Origin: Flavobacteriales bacterium | GTDB taxonomy: Bacteria; Bacteroidota; Bacteroidia; Flavobacteriales_F; PHOS-HE28 | Length of the DNA: 64,000 nt | Assembly: GCA_016788295.1 (NCBI GenBank) | Contig: JAEUSY010000041.1 | Location: forward strand, 1-64,000 | Direction of reading: 5' to 3' | Part shown: positions 1 to 7,811 of the stretch, piece after piece | How the letters are laid out: each line of letters opens with the position of its first letter | Position numbering within the stretch: the first letter of the stretch is position 1 | Program-made: the position numbers and the translations under genes | Notes under the pieces: generated by a model | What the model saw: the letters and a program-made list of their open reading frames with translations, nothing else | The model's database searches: none | Told to the model about the DNA's origin: nothing

Positions 1-570
1 ATCTACAGCGACAGCGCCGACAAGGCCACGCGCTTCATCGCCAACTGCAACCAGAAGAACATCCCGCTGGTCTTCCTGCAGGACGTCACCGGCTTCATGG
101 TGGGCAGCCGCAGCGAGCACGGCGGCATCATCAAGGACGGCGCGAAACTGGTGAACGCCGTGGCCAACAGCGTGGTGCCCAAGTTCACCATCATCATCGG
201 CAACAGCTACGGCGCCGGCAACTACGCCATGTGCGGCAAGGCCTACGACCCGCGCCTCATCGTGGGCTGGCCCAGCGCCCAAGTGGCCGTGATGGGCGGC
301 GAGCAGGCCAGCAAGGTGATGCTGCAGATCGAAGTGGCCGCCCTGAAAGGCAAGGGCGAGACGATCACTCCCGAGAAGGAAGCCGAGCTGCTGAACAGGA
401 TCCGCAGCAAGTACGAGGAGACCATCAGTCCATACTACGCGGCAAGCCGGTTGTGGCTGGATGCGGTGATCGATCCGTTGGAGACGAGGACGTGGGTCAG
501 CATGGGCATCGAGGCGGCAAGCCAAAGCCCCGCGACGAGGGAGTTTAATATGGGTGTACTCCAAACCTAA
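1..570 (+). CDS. Acyl-CoA carboxylase carboxyltransferase (beta) subunit, 3' part
   Basis: The reading frame is open from base 1, so the 5' part lies outside the window. The visible 189 residues are the C-terminal half of a biotin-dependent carboxyltransferase of the propionyl-/methylcrotonyl-CoA type, which moves the carboxyl group from carboxybiotin to an acyl-CoA in the cytosol. Recognisable blocks are FLQDVTGFMVG, the glycine-rich GNSYGAGNYAMCG oxyanion-type loop, and WPSAQVAVMGGEQA, all typical of the crotonase-fold C domain. The protein ends in TREFNMGVLQT, a normal C-terminus for the family. A diverged second copy of the last 47 codons lies about 300 bases downstream (863-1009). Substrate cannot be decided from this part. 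Confidence 0.93.
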   Translation: MYSDSADKATRFIANCNQKNIPLVFLQDVTGFMVGSRSEHGGIIKDGAKLVNAVANSVVPKFTIIIGNSYGAGNYAMCGKAYDPRLIVGWPSAQVAVMGGEQASKVMLQIEVAALKGKGETITPEKEAELLNRIRSKYEETISPYYAASRLWLDAVIDPLETRTWVSMGIEAASQSPATREFNMGVLQT

Positions 571-578
571 CAGGCAAG

Positions 579-866
579 ATGCTTAGGACCTTCCTGCGTT
601 GGAACACGGTGCTGAGCGCATTTTCGATCGCGCTTCTTCTCTACTGCGCTATAGCCCTGCTGTTCACGTACGATTCATTGAACTACGATGAAGGTTGGGG
701 CTTCGTATTCGTGATCGCACTCGTGATCGTTGGCGGCGCCGGATTAGTGGTCGATCTGGTAATGCGACAAGTGATCACAAGACGTGCAACGATCAACAAA
801 GCGCAATCCGTCATACTTCTGTTGTTATTCCTTGCCGTAACCGTCAAACTTCTCCTACAAGCATGA
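579..866 (+). CDS. Small two-segment membrane protein, unknown function
   Basis: This 95-residue protein starts eight bases after the carboxyltransferase stop. It has three hydrophobic stretches (about residues 10-30, 45-62 and 77-92), so it is likely an integral inner-membrane protein. I do not recognise a family. Base composition is visibly lower in G+C than the carboxylase gene. Its stop codon overlaps the ATG of the duplicated carboxylase tail (ATGA at 863-866). The gene therefore sits exactly between two copies of the same gene end, which suggests it arrived with that duplication. Confidence 0.6.
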   Translation: MLRTFLRWNTVLSAFSIALLLYCAIALLFTYDSLNYDEGWGFVFVIALVIVGGAGLVVDLVMRQVITRRATINKAQSVILLLLFLAVTVKLLLQA

Positions 867-1009
867 GCCCCAATTACGAGGCAAGCCGGTTGTGGCTGGA
901 TGCGTTGATCGATCCGTTGGAGACGCGGACGTGGATCTCGTTGGGAATCGAAGCGACGAGCCAGGCACCGGCGACTAGGGAGTTTAATATGGGGGTACTT
1001 CAAACCTGA
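863..1009 (+). pseudogene. Duplicate of the carboxyltransferase C-terminal 47 codons
   Basis: An ATG overlapping the previous stop opens a 48-residue frame whose last 47 residues match the end of the carboxyltransferase at 40 of 47 positions, from SPNYEASRLW to FNMGVLQT and a stop. Both DNA copies share long identical runs, for example around 890-915 versus 447-472. On its own the fragment lacks the catalytic fold. It is either a relic of a duplication or integration that carried a copy of the gene's 3' end, or a small translated peptide coupled to the upstream gene. I favour a relic. Confidence 0.75.
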
Positions 1010-1018
1010 TCATTGAGA

Positions 1019-1921
1019 ATGACCGCCACCCAACTGTTCCGCGCATACACCTTCTGCACTTCTGTGCTCACAGGTTTGATCGTGTTCTCCCAAACCCAGC
1101 CCGGTCACCTTTTCATTGAACCTTGTCTATCATTCTCATACGATACCGCTGCATTCCGCATAGGCGAGCGCTTTTCCAACACAGCATATCATACCGAAGG
1201 CTACGAGGTCTTCAGCACCGGAAAGCCGGGAGGACGGTTCATGATCGATGCTATGCGCAGCAACATGCACACACCTCAGGCAAAACGTGACAGTATGGTA
1301 TCTCTAGCGATAGCCGAAGGGAACAAGCTCGACAATGAGGTTGTGTCCGTACATAGGCCTGGGATCGCGGTGCACCACAAGGGATTCACTGGTGTTGGCA
1401 TGGTGGTTCGGGCCAAGGATGGCAGCACCTACGGGATAAGCTTCATGGGCAATCTCGAGTTCGATGGATGTGCATGCAATGTCGTGTACAGCCGGGAAGG
1501 CCCTGAGGCAATTGATGATTACAAAGCTGACCTCGCTGTCCTCAAGGTCGTCATCGATGGCCTACACGGTCATTCGAATGAAGAACTCGCCAAGCGTGAC
1601 AGTGAGCTCGTCCCATCCGTGAAGGTGGCCGTCAATCCTGTCGCGCGCCCTGGGGATGTTCCATCGTTCATCAAGGCCACCTACTTCGCTGCTGTCACCG
1701 TCACGGGTGCCGGGAACCTGCGCATCAAGGAGGCCAGTGTACCCTTTGATCGCTTCAGTGACGATGCCCAGCTCTTCACACCCAATGCGGCGGGCGAGCT
1801 GATCATCTACTGCAATGACACGAACAAGGGCACGATCGAGAAGGATTGTGAACTGATCATGATTGACGAGCTCGATAGGGATGTTCGGGTACCGTTCAAG
1901 GTGGTTTATGAAAATCCCTAA
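1019..1921 (+). CDS. Exported protein of unknown function
   Basis: About 300 residues. I chose the ATG at 1019; a TTG two codons earlier is in frame. The N-terminus is a weak signal sequence (hydrophobic residues about 8-24 ending near FSQTQ), so the product is probably periplasmic or surface-exposed. No known domain is recognised. The last 90 residues read like a small beta domain (for example AVTVTGAGNLRIKEASVPF). The gene follows the duplicated carboxylase tail by nine bases and has the same moderate base composition as the 95-residue membrane protein, so both may have come in together. Confidence 0.6.
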   Translation: MTATQLFRAYTFCTSVLTGLIVFSQTQPGHLFIEPCLSFSYDTAAFRIGERFSNTAYHTEGYEVFSTGKPGGRFMIDAMRSNMHTPQAKRDSMVSLAIAEGNKLDNEVVSVHRPGIAVHHKGFTGVGMVVRAKDGSTYGISFMGNLEFDGCACNVVYSREGPEAIDDYKADLAVLKVVIDGLHGHSNEELAKRDSELVPSVKVAVNPVARPGDVPSFIKATYFAAVTVTGAGNLRIKEASVPFDRFSDDAQLFTPNAAGELIIYCNDTNKGTIEKDCELIMIDELDRDVRVPFKVVYENP

Positions 1922-2046
1922 AGCGTTCATGCCGCTGGATACGCAGACGTGGATCAACGGTTGAACCGGTCCCCATTCCAATTGGCGGGGTTATCGCGGA
2001 TGTATTTCGCAATGCGTTCGTATTCGCCATCATCGCGGATCACACG

Positions 2047-2066
2047 CCTGCCTGCCGGTAGGCAGG
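2047..2066. repeat. 20-bp palindromic insert inside the RAYT gene
   Basis: The insert reads CCTG followed by CCTGCC-GGTA-GGCAGG, a hairpin with 6-bp arms and a 4-base loop. Its length is not a multiple of three, and deleting exactly these bases restores a canonical RAYT C-terminus. This supports an actual insertion event rather than chance. A partial match (cctgcctgccg) occurs at about 3604-3614. Confidence 0.8.
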
Positions 2067-2237
2067 GTCCCAATAATTGCGTTGCCATAGGGGTGTGCCG
2101 TGGGGCAACAACCCATCGCGGTAGGCCATGCGCGTAACGGCGGATTTGTATGCCCGCACAATGCGCCCCAACGAACCGACGGGAACGATGGGCATGATGC
2201 GTTTCGGTGGTGCGCCGGCATTGGCGGGTGGGCGTAG

Positions 2238-2257
2238 GGGCCGATCATGATCGGCCC
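2238..2257. repeat. REP-like perfect palindrome, copy 1
   Basis: GGGCCGATCATGATCGGCCC is a perfect 20-base palindrome lying inside the RAYT reading frame. In the protein each copy encodes a DHDRP peptide. Confidence 0.85.
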
Positions 2258-2396
2258 GCATTTGTGCGGCGGATGCGGTGGCCGTGCGTTCGTCCGGTCC
2301 ATCGACCATGGCATTCGGCGATCCCGTATCCGGTGTTGCATCGTATTCCGGCATCGTGACGGGCCGTTGGATGGTGTCGGGGTCCGGGATGGTGCC

Positions 2397-2413
2397 GGGC
2401 CGATCATGATCGG
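2397..2413. repeat. REP-like palindrome, copy 2 (core CCGATCATGATCGG)
   Basis: This copy keeps the 14-base palindromic core at 2400-2413, but the outer right arm has changed to GGG. It lies in the RAYT gene and again encodes DHDRP. Confidence 0.8.
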
Positions 2414-2423
2414 GGGCAATACC

Positions 2424-2443
2424 GGGCCGATCATGATCGGCCC
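2424..2443. repeat. REP-like perfect palindrome, copy 3
   Basis: Identical to copy 1 over all 20 bases. It lies 11 bases from copy 2, within the RAYT coding region. Confidence 0.85.
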
Positions 2444-2833
2444 CTACGGGAACCACCACCGCACCATCCGGCCGCACCAACCGTTCCCGTATCACCACAA
2501 TGCCATGCACATGGTTCGGCATCACCACGAATTCACCGATGTCCACATGCGGCATGTGTTGCGGTATCGTATCCCAACATTGACGGGCCAATTCACCGAT
2601 GGGCGATGGGTGCAACACGCCATCCACGATCCGTCCGAACAGATGCAACCGGTCCTGGGTGCAAATGGTCAGGTAATACGCGCCCTGTTGGGCGTAATCG
2701 TATCCCGTCCATCGGTGGGTCGCGCGGTTCGGTTGGTCGGGCATTCCCCGAATATCGGCATCACTGGGTGAACCGACCATTTTCCTATACCGATCGGTAT
2801 TCCCAGCGCCCATTACCAGACAGGGGGCGCAGC

Positions 2834-2840
2834 TATCTTT
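2834..2840 (+). promoter_or_regulatory. Bacteroidota-type -7 element
   Basis: TATCTTT lies ten bases before the ATG at 2851 and matches most of the TAnnTTTG -7 consensus. It implies a very short leader for the thioredoxin-fold lipoprotein and divergent transcription from the RAYT. Confidence 0.5.
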
Positions 2841-2850
2841 CCATTTCCTA

Positions 2851-3390
2851 ATGCGCAGCCCCATCCCCTTACCGCTCTTCGCCCTCGCACTGCTGGGCTG
2901 TAGCGCACGGGTGCAGCTTCCCCCGTGCCAAGATTCCGCCCCTACCAGCTGGGACGAACACCATGGCGTGGCCTACCACACGGAGCTCCAGGTGGCCATG
3001 CGCTGCTCGCGCGAGACCGGTAGGCCCGTCCTGATCCTGTTCGATGCCTACGCGCAGTCCAACCGCGCGTGCTGGGAAGTGCTGGGCGACCGCGCGGTGC
3101 AAGCACTCATCCGGGACCGCCTTGTGCTATGCGTGCTGATGGTGGATGACAGGAAGGCCATCGCCCCGGAAGACCTCGTCGACTTTCCGCAACTCAGGTC
3201 CAACCCGACCACCATCGGGCAGCGCAACATGGCCTTGGAGGCCGGGTTCTTCGAAAGGCAGAGCCAGCCGCTCTTCACCATGGTCAATGCGGACTTTGTG
3301 TCCTTGGCAGAGCCGATGGGATACGTTCCGAAGAAGCAACCCGAAGTGCTTGTGAACTGGATCGAGGCTGCCTTGGAGCGGCATCCCTGA
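2851..3390 (+). CDS. Thioredoxin-fold lipoprotein (DsbD C-domain-like) lacking CxxC
   Basis: 179 residues with a lipoprotein signal peptide (LFALALLGCS; Cys17). The remainder follows the layout of the thioredoxin-like domain found at the C-terminus of DsbD-type reductases and in thioredoxin_7 proteins: a beta strand PVLILFDA, a helix after NRACWEVL, VLCVLMVDD, then TIGQRNMALE and SQPLFTMVNAD. The usual GxxCxxC redox motif is reduced to a single Cys in NRACWEVL, so normal dithiol chemistry is unlikely. It may be a binding or chaperone-like relative, or use a one-cysteine mechanism. Anchored in a membrane facing the periplasm. Confidence 0.75.
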   Translation: MRSPIPLPLFALALLGCSARVQLPPCQDSAPTSWDEHHGVAYHTELQVAMRCSRETGRPVLILFDAYAQSNRACWEVLGDRAVQALIRDRLVLCVLMVDDRKAIAPEDLVDFPQLRSNPTTIGQRNMALEAGFFERQSQPLFTMVNADFVSLAEPMGYVPKKQPEVLVNWIEAALERHP

Positions 3391-3801
3391 AGTGGTGCGC
3401 CAGCCCTTGGCCATTCAGCGCGGTGGTCACGCGGACGCCGCGGAAAGATCACCCGACTCCCTCGCCCACGCCAGGTCGAAGCTCATCAATGAAGCCTTGG
3501 TACCCGTTGCATTCCCGATGCGCGGCTGAGGGCCGTTTCCTACGCCGCAAGTGGCCCACGGATGGCCATTGATCGTTATGCCCGCATACACAGGAACGAT
3601 CCTGCCTGCCGCACCTATCTGACGGTGGAGTAGGCATTGGTGGACACTGAACCGAATGAAGTGTGAACGGTCGATGCAACCTTTCGATCGCATGACCCCA
3701 AGCAGTAGAACCTGCCCTGTTATGATCGTGCGTTGCTGATCACGATTTCCCGTGGATGCGTTTTGCGTACGTGCAACCCCTATCTTCGACATGCTCTTAC
3801 C
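3391..3801. other. Intergenic stretch with no supported gene
   Basis: About 410 bases between the thioredoxin-fold lipoprotein and the next exported protein. A long open minus-strand frame crosses it, but that frame also runs antisense through the signal-peptide gene at 3802 and has no recognisable domain. No promoter or terminator could be assigned. Confidence 0.5.
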
Positions 3802-4104
3802 ATGCGTTCGCTCCTCCGCATCTCGTTTGTGGTGCTGCTTTTGGCTGGTGCTCATGGTGTGCATGCCCAGGTGCAGGAACCGGCACCCGATGAAGCCCCT
3901 GCGGTCTCGCCGGAGCCATTGCATCCCACGCAGGAGGGGTTCGAGCCACGGCAATTCGAGCCACCAGCCATCGACAAGCTGACCCCGACCGTTGATCCCG
4001 GTCCGCGTGTAAGGTTCCGCCTGCGTCCCCGGCGGTTCTCCATGGATGAGTTTTGGGAGAAGGTCAGCATCTCGGATCTGATCGACATGCTCTCGCAACT
4101 GTGA
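3802..4104 (+). CDS. Short exported proline-rich protein, unknown function
   Basis: 100 residues from ATG 3802. An upstream in-frame start at 3733 would place 23 non-signal-like residues before a clear signal peptide (LLRISFVVLLLAGAHGVHAQ). The mature part is rich in Pro and Glu (EPAPDEAPAVSPEPLHP), followed by a basic stretch (RVRFRLRPRRF). No domain is recognised. Probably periplasmic or outer-membrane associated. Confidence 0.65.
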   Translation: MRSLLRISFVVLLLAGAHGVHAQVQEPAPDEAPAVSPEPLHPTQEGFEPRQFEPPAIDKLTPTVDPGPRVRFRLRPRRFSMDEFWEKVSISDLIDMLSQL

Positions 4105-4342
4105 ACCGGCGCTATTCGGCCTGGAAGATCCTGACATCCCTGAGCCCCGGTCCTCCTCATGCCCTATCGTGAAACAATTGGACGCAGCGTCCTCAACCAC
4201 GGCATGACCGACCAATAGGGCTTTTCAGTTCGCAAGGTCGCTTGCACCAGAAGCGTTCAGGTAGTGATGTACGCCCATCACCGATCCACTGAACGCAATA
4301 GTCTCACCGATGGCACGTTACGGAACCACCAAGCCACCAACC

Positions 4343-4993
4343 ATGCCGACCACCAGGATCGCCCTCGTACTCCTTGCCTTGACCACCTTGGCCGCGTGCC
4401 AGCCCGATGAGGATGTCGTTGCCCCCCAATCGGGACCACCGACACAAAACCTGGAGATCGAGGCATTCAGCAACCTGGCCACAGGCAACTACTGGGTGTA
4501 CCAGCGGTACCGCGTGGATTCCGCCGACAATGTGGCGCAGGTGCTCGGTTTGGACAGCCTTTTCATCTCAGGTGATTCGGTGGTGAACGGTGAAACGTAC
4601 TACGTGGTCCATCGGAATGTCATTGCACCCCAGTGGACCTACCTGTGGCGCGACTCGGCCGGCTATTTGGTCACCCCGGAACATGAGGTCGTGTTCTGCG
4701 CGGACCCCTTGGACCAGTTGATCTACACGGAAGTGGAAGGGCCTGTGGGCGTTGAGTTGGACTACACGGTGTACTCCACTCCGGAGTCGATCACTGTGGC
4801 TGCAGGTACCTTCAGCACGCTGAAGATGCAGGCCGAGATCACCAGCATCGGTGGCTTTCCGGAAATGGCCACATGGAGACGGCCACGGTCGTATTGGGCC
4901 GAGGACGTGGGGCGGGTGCGCTACTACGAGTTCTTCGCCTTCAACCCCCTCGGCAACCGCTATGACCTGGTGCGCTACAACGTGAGCAATTAG
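4343..4993 (+). CDS. Lipoprotein of unknown function
   Basis: 216 residues from ATG 4343. The start is chosen because the lipobox LTTLAAC (Cys about 19) then sits at the proper distance; an in-frame ATG at 4310 would add 11 residues. The mature protein looks like a single beta-rich globular domain that begins near NLATGNYWVYQRY and contains DSLFISGDSVVNGETYYVV and SITVAAGTFSTLKM. This resembles hypothetical lipoproteins common in Bacteroidota whose function is unknown. It is followed by a hairpin shared with the converging minus-strand genes. Confidence 0.75.
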   Translation: MPTTRIALVLLALTTLAACQPDEDVVAPQSGPPTQNLEIEAFSNLATGNYWVYQRYRVDSADNVAQVLGLDSLFISGDSVVNGETYYVVHRNVIAPQWTYLWRDSAGYLVTPEHEVVFCADPLDQLIYTEVEGPVGVELDYTVYSTPESITVAAGTFSTLKMQAEITSIGGFPEMATWRRPRSYWAEDVGRVRYYEFFAFNPLGNRYDLVRYNVSN

Positions 4994-5067
4994 CACTGTT
5001 CGGCGAATGGCCGGAGTTCTTCTGCGCCCTTGGACCGCTTATCCTACCAGCCTCCCACCACAACGCA

Positions 5068-5097
5068 CGAAGCCCCGGCCATTGGCACGGGGCTTCG
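5068..5097. terminator. Hairpin between converging genes
   Basis: CGAAGCCCC (5068-5076) pairs perfectly with GGGGCTTCG (5089-5097) across a 12-base loop. It lies between the lipoprotein ending at 4993 and the minus-strand gene ending at 5116. It could end transcription from both sides, although no long T run follows. Another AAGCCCCGG-type hairpin lies at 12325-12349. Confidence 0.6.
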
Positions 5098-5115
5098 CAG
5101 TGAGCGGGGTCCGCT

Positions 5116-5340
5116 TCAGGCGGCGCGCACGTAGCCGTTGCGCAGGTCGTCCAACTCATCGAGCAGCGACTGGTTGACCTGCATGACACGCGAAACACGG
5201 GCGTCCAATTTGGCCTTGGCCTTGTGCATCTCGTTCAGCTCCTGCCGCATGGCCAGGAACTCCTCTTCGGTGAACGACAGTGGTTCGCCAGCGTTCGCCT
5301 GTTGCAACAGGGCCTTGTTCGCGCTGGCTGCCGAACGCAT
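5116..5340 (-). CDS. Small coiled-coil protein, unknown function
   Basis: 74 residues, almost entirely charged helix with heptad-like spacing (EEEFLAMRQELNEMHKAKAK and LLDELDDLRNG). It starts nine bases after the stop of the minus-strand membrane protein at 5350, so the two are probably one operon. Likely cytosolic and possibly oligomeric. No family recognised. Confidence 0.6.
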   Translation of the reverse strand: MRSAASANKALLQQANAGEPLSFTEEEFLAMRQELNEMHKAKAKLDARVSRVMQVNQSLLDELDDLRNGYVRAA

Positions 5341-5349
5341 GACCCAGCC

Positions 5350-5955
5350 TTACCCCTCCTTCACCTCGCGCCCCTCGGCCCATGCACCAATACGCTCCTG
5401 CAGTTCCGCATCGGTGGTGGTCCGGGCGAATTCCAGCAACCTGCTGCGCACCTCGTCGTGCTGCACACCAGCGTCGGCCAGTCGGGTCAACACGTGTACG
5501 GCCTTGTACTGCGTCCAGTCATAAGGCCCGAAGGCGATGGGGTACAGGATGGGCAGTGCTTGTTCGCGGTAATGGAAGAGCACCTCGAGGATGGCGTTCT
5601 GACACACGTCCATCCAAACGCCCAGCACACCGTACTTGGAAAGCACCGGCACCAGCTCAGGCGGCACGGGCGGGTTCTGGTGGAAGCTATTGGTCAACAA
5701 GGCCGCTTCGCTGATCGGCAGCTGTTCGGCCACGGCCCGCGCGGCATTGGTGAAACGTTGCTGGTCCTCGAACGCACGTGCCACCGCGATCAGGTGCGCA
5801 TCCAGGTCGGGCCGGGGGCGTGGTGCCGGTGGCGTGTGCACGGGCATGGCGGGAGCCGCATCGCGCCGTTTCCGCTGGTAGTAAATGGCCAGGCCAACAA
5901 GCGCAGGCAGTCCGAGCAGGAGCGCTGCGATAAATAGGACAAGGGTGAACGGCAT
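5350..5955 (-). CDS. Single-pass membrane protein, unknown function
   Basis: 201 residues. A strong N-terminal transmembrane segment (residues 3-25, LVLFIAALLLGLPALVGLAIYY) is followed by a basic and proline-rich linker, then a mainly helical domain of about 150 residues. It has no lipobox, and the positive residues after the segment suggest a cytosolic C-terminal domain. It precedes the 74-residue coiled-coil gene in the same direction with a nine-base gap. No known domain was recognised. Confidence 0.65.
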   Translation of the reverse strand: MPFTLVLFIAALLLGLPALVGLAIYYQRKRRDAAPAMPVHTPPAPRPRPDLDAHLIAVARAFEDQQRFTNAARAVAEQLPISEAALLTNSFHQNPPVPPELVPVLSKYGVLGVWMDVCQNAILEVLFHYREQALPILYPIAFGPYDWTQYKAVHVLTRLADAGVQHDEVRSRLLEFARTTTDAELQERIGAWAEGREVKEG

Positions 5956-6072
5956 GGGCGGATGCGGGCAAAGGTGATGCCGAACGGGTGTTGGGGCAAT
6001 GGTTGTTCGATAACGACCTCAAGGGCCATGCAGGCCGCGCATTCTGCGTATGTCCACTAGTACCTTGGCCCC

Positions 6073-7752
6073 ATGCATTACCGTTCGGCCCTGTTCTTCA
6101 GCTTCGCATTGCTTAATACACACCTGCACGCCCAGCTCTTCAGCTGGGCGGCCCCCATCGCGGGTGGCGGCGTGGGCAAGGCCGTGGCGGTGGATGCCGA
6201 TGGCAACGTGTACAGCTGCGGCAACGCCAATGGCCAGGTGGACTTCGACCCTGGTCCAGGCCAGGCCTTGAGCCCGACGGGCAGCGGCGTGAACGGCGAC
6301 ATCTACGTTGTGAAGCACGACAACAACGGCAACTACGTGTGGCACTACCTGGTGGGCGGCAGCAACACCGACATCGCCAAGAACGTGGCGGTGGATGGCA
6401 ACGGTGATGTGCTGGTGACCGGCACCTACAGCGGCTTCTTCGATTGGGACCCCGGACCCGGCGTGGTGCAGCCCGGCGTGGGCAACAGCGACTGCTTCGT
6501 GCTGAAGATCAGTGCGGCGGGCACCTTCCTCTGGCTGCAACGCATCTATGGTACCGGCACCGAGGAGGACCATGGCGTGGCGGTGGACGCGGACAACAAC
6601 GTGTACGTGGCGGGCAGCTCCAGCGGCACCGTGAACTTAAACGATGGCAGTTTCTCCATGCCGCATGAAGGTGGCGTGTGGGACGGCTTCTATGCCAAGT
6701 ACAGCGCGGACGGCGCCTTCCGCTGGGCGAAGAAGATCGGTGGCACCGGCTTCCAACGCGGTCAGTCGGTGGCCTGCGCAGGGCAACACGTGTATGTGTT
6801 CGGTACCTGTGCCGGAAGCACCACCGTGAGCGGCACCTACAGCATTACGTTGCCGAACACGATCTCCGGCACCTTCCTCTGCAAGACCGACACGGCCGGC
6901 AACGTGCTGTGGCTGAAAGGCCAGGTGGCCGGGGGCAACATGACCGGCGAGGCCGTGCGCACTCTGGGAGAGAGCGTTTACCTGTTCGCCAGTTTCCGCG
7001 GAACGGTGGATGCCGACCCCGGTGCGGGCGTGCTGGAGCTGGTGCCACCCGCCCCCAACTCGCCCGGCACCCTATTCGCCAAGTTGGACAGCAGTGGCAA
7101 CGCATTGTGGGCGCACCAGCACCAAGGCAATATCCATTTCGATTGCGTGGGCGACATCGCGGTGGATGCGAACGGTGGCGTGGCCGTCACCTGCGCCATC
7201 GCCCAAACACAGGACTACGACCCCGGACCCGGCGAGGCCATTTACACCCCATTGCAACCCAACGACCTCTTCGTGGCGCGCTACACCAGCGATGGCGCGT
7301 TCCAATGGGTGCGCATGATCACCACCGGCCAGACCTTCGACACGGCCAGCGGGTTGGCCATCGATGCAGAGGACAACGTGTTCATGACCGGCAGCTTCGG
7401 TGATAGCGCCGTGTTCGACCCCGGACCATTGGCCACCTTCTATTCCAACAACTCGAGCACGGCCTTCACGGTGAAGTACGGCGTGGACCTGACCACCGGC
7501 ACCACCGAAGCTCTGACCGCCGACGACCTGCACCTGATGCCCAACCCCACCAGCGGCTGGCTCACCGTTACCGGCGCCTTCGGGCGCGGCGACCAACTGC
7601 ACGTGGTGGACCCCACCGGTCGCGAGGTGATGCGTGTGGCCGCCGAGGACCACCTGATGCGCCTTTCGCTGCATGGCCTGCCCGCGGGTACCTACACCCT
7701 GTTGTGGACCGGCAACAGTGGCCGCTTGAGCCGTCGCTTTGTGAAGATGTGA
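6073..7752 (+). CDS. Secreted SBBP/beta-propeller-like protein with T9SS sorting domain
   Basis: 559 residues. A signal peptide (ALFFSFALLNTHLHAQ) is followed by a series of repeats of the form AVDADGNVYSCG...DFDPGPG...FVLKISAAGTFLW, typical of SBBP-type repeat proteins predicted to form a beta-propeller. The last 75 residues (from about 485, LHLMPNPTSGWLTV to SRRFVKM) are a type A T9SS C-terminal domain, so the protein should cross the outer membrane through the type IX system and be released or anchored on the surface. The ATG at 6073 fits the signal peptide. Function beyond surface display is unknown. Confidence 0.88.
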   Translation: MHYRSALFFSFALLNTHLHAQLFSWAAPIAGGGVGKAVAVDADGNVYSCGNANGQVDFDPGPGQALSPTGSGVNGDIYVVKHDNNGNYVWHYLVGGSNTDIAKNVAVDGNGDVLVTGTYSGFFDWDPGPGVVQPGVGNSDCFVLKISAAGTFLWLQRIYGTGTEEDHGVAVDADNNVYVAGSSSGTVNLNDGSFSMPHEGGVWDGFYAKYSADGAFRWAKKIGGTGFQRGQSVACAGQHVYVFGTCAGSTTVSGTYSITLPNTISGTFLCKTDTAGNVLWLKGQVAGGNMTGEAVRTLGESVYLFASFRGTVDADPGAGVLELVPPAPNSPGTLFAKLDSSGNALWAHQHQGNIHFDCVGDIAVDANGGVAVTCAIAQTQDYDPGPGEAIYTPLQPNDLFVARYTSDGAFQWVRMITTGQTFDTASGLAIDAEDNVFMTGSFGDSAVFDPGPLATFYSNNSSTAFTVKYGVDLTTGTTEALTADDLHLMPNPTSGWLTVTGAFGRGDQLHVVDPTGREVMRVAAEDHLMRLSLHGLPAGTYTLLWTGNSGRLSRRFVKM

Positions 7753-7811
7753 GGCGTGGCATACGAGCGACCGGTTGAACCGATCAGCTGGTCCGGTGTA
7801 CCGCATCCTGC

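Larger units (their letters stand above)
1954..2780 (-). pseudogene. REP-associated tyrosine transposase (RAYT), frameshifted near its 3' end
   Basis: Y1/HUH single-strand transposase of the RAYT type. GYDYAQQGAYYLTICTQDR and the MPNHVHGIVV block (HxH metal-binding motif) are clear, and the C-terminal block LWQRNYWD supplies the catalytic Tyr region. In the sequence as given the frame then runs into PAYRQAGV and stops at 2040. Removing 20 bases (2047-2066) restores NYWD followed by RVIRDDGEYERIAKYIRDNP and a stop at 1954, as expected for the family. The insert is a palindromic repeat. A variable central region contains three copies of another palindrome. The start at 2780 is my choice; ATG at 2744 is possible. 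RAYTs are normally domesticated enzymes that act on REP hairpins. Confidence 0.88.

Noticed and set aside
3427-4215. 262-residue minus-strand open frame
   Set aside because: It runs antisense to a plus-strand gene with a clear signal peptide and shows no domain; long shadow frames are expected at this base composition.
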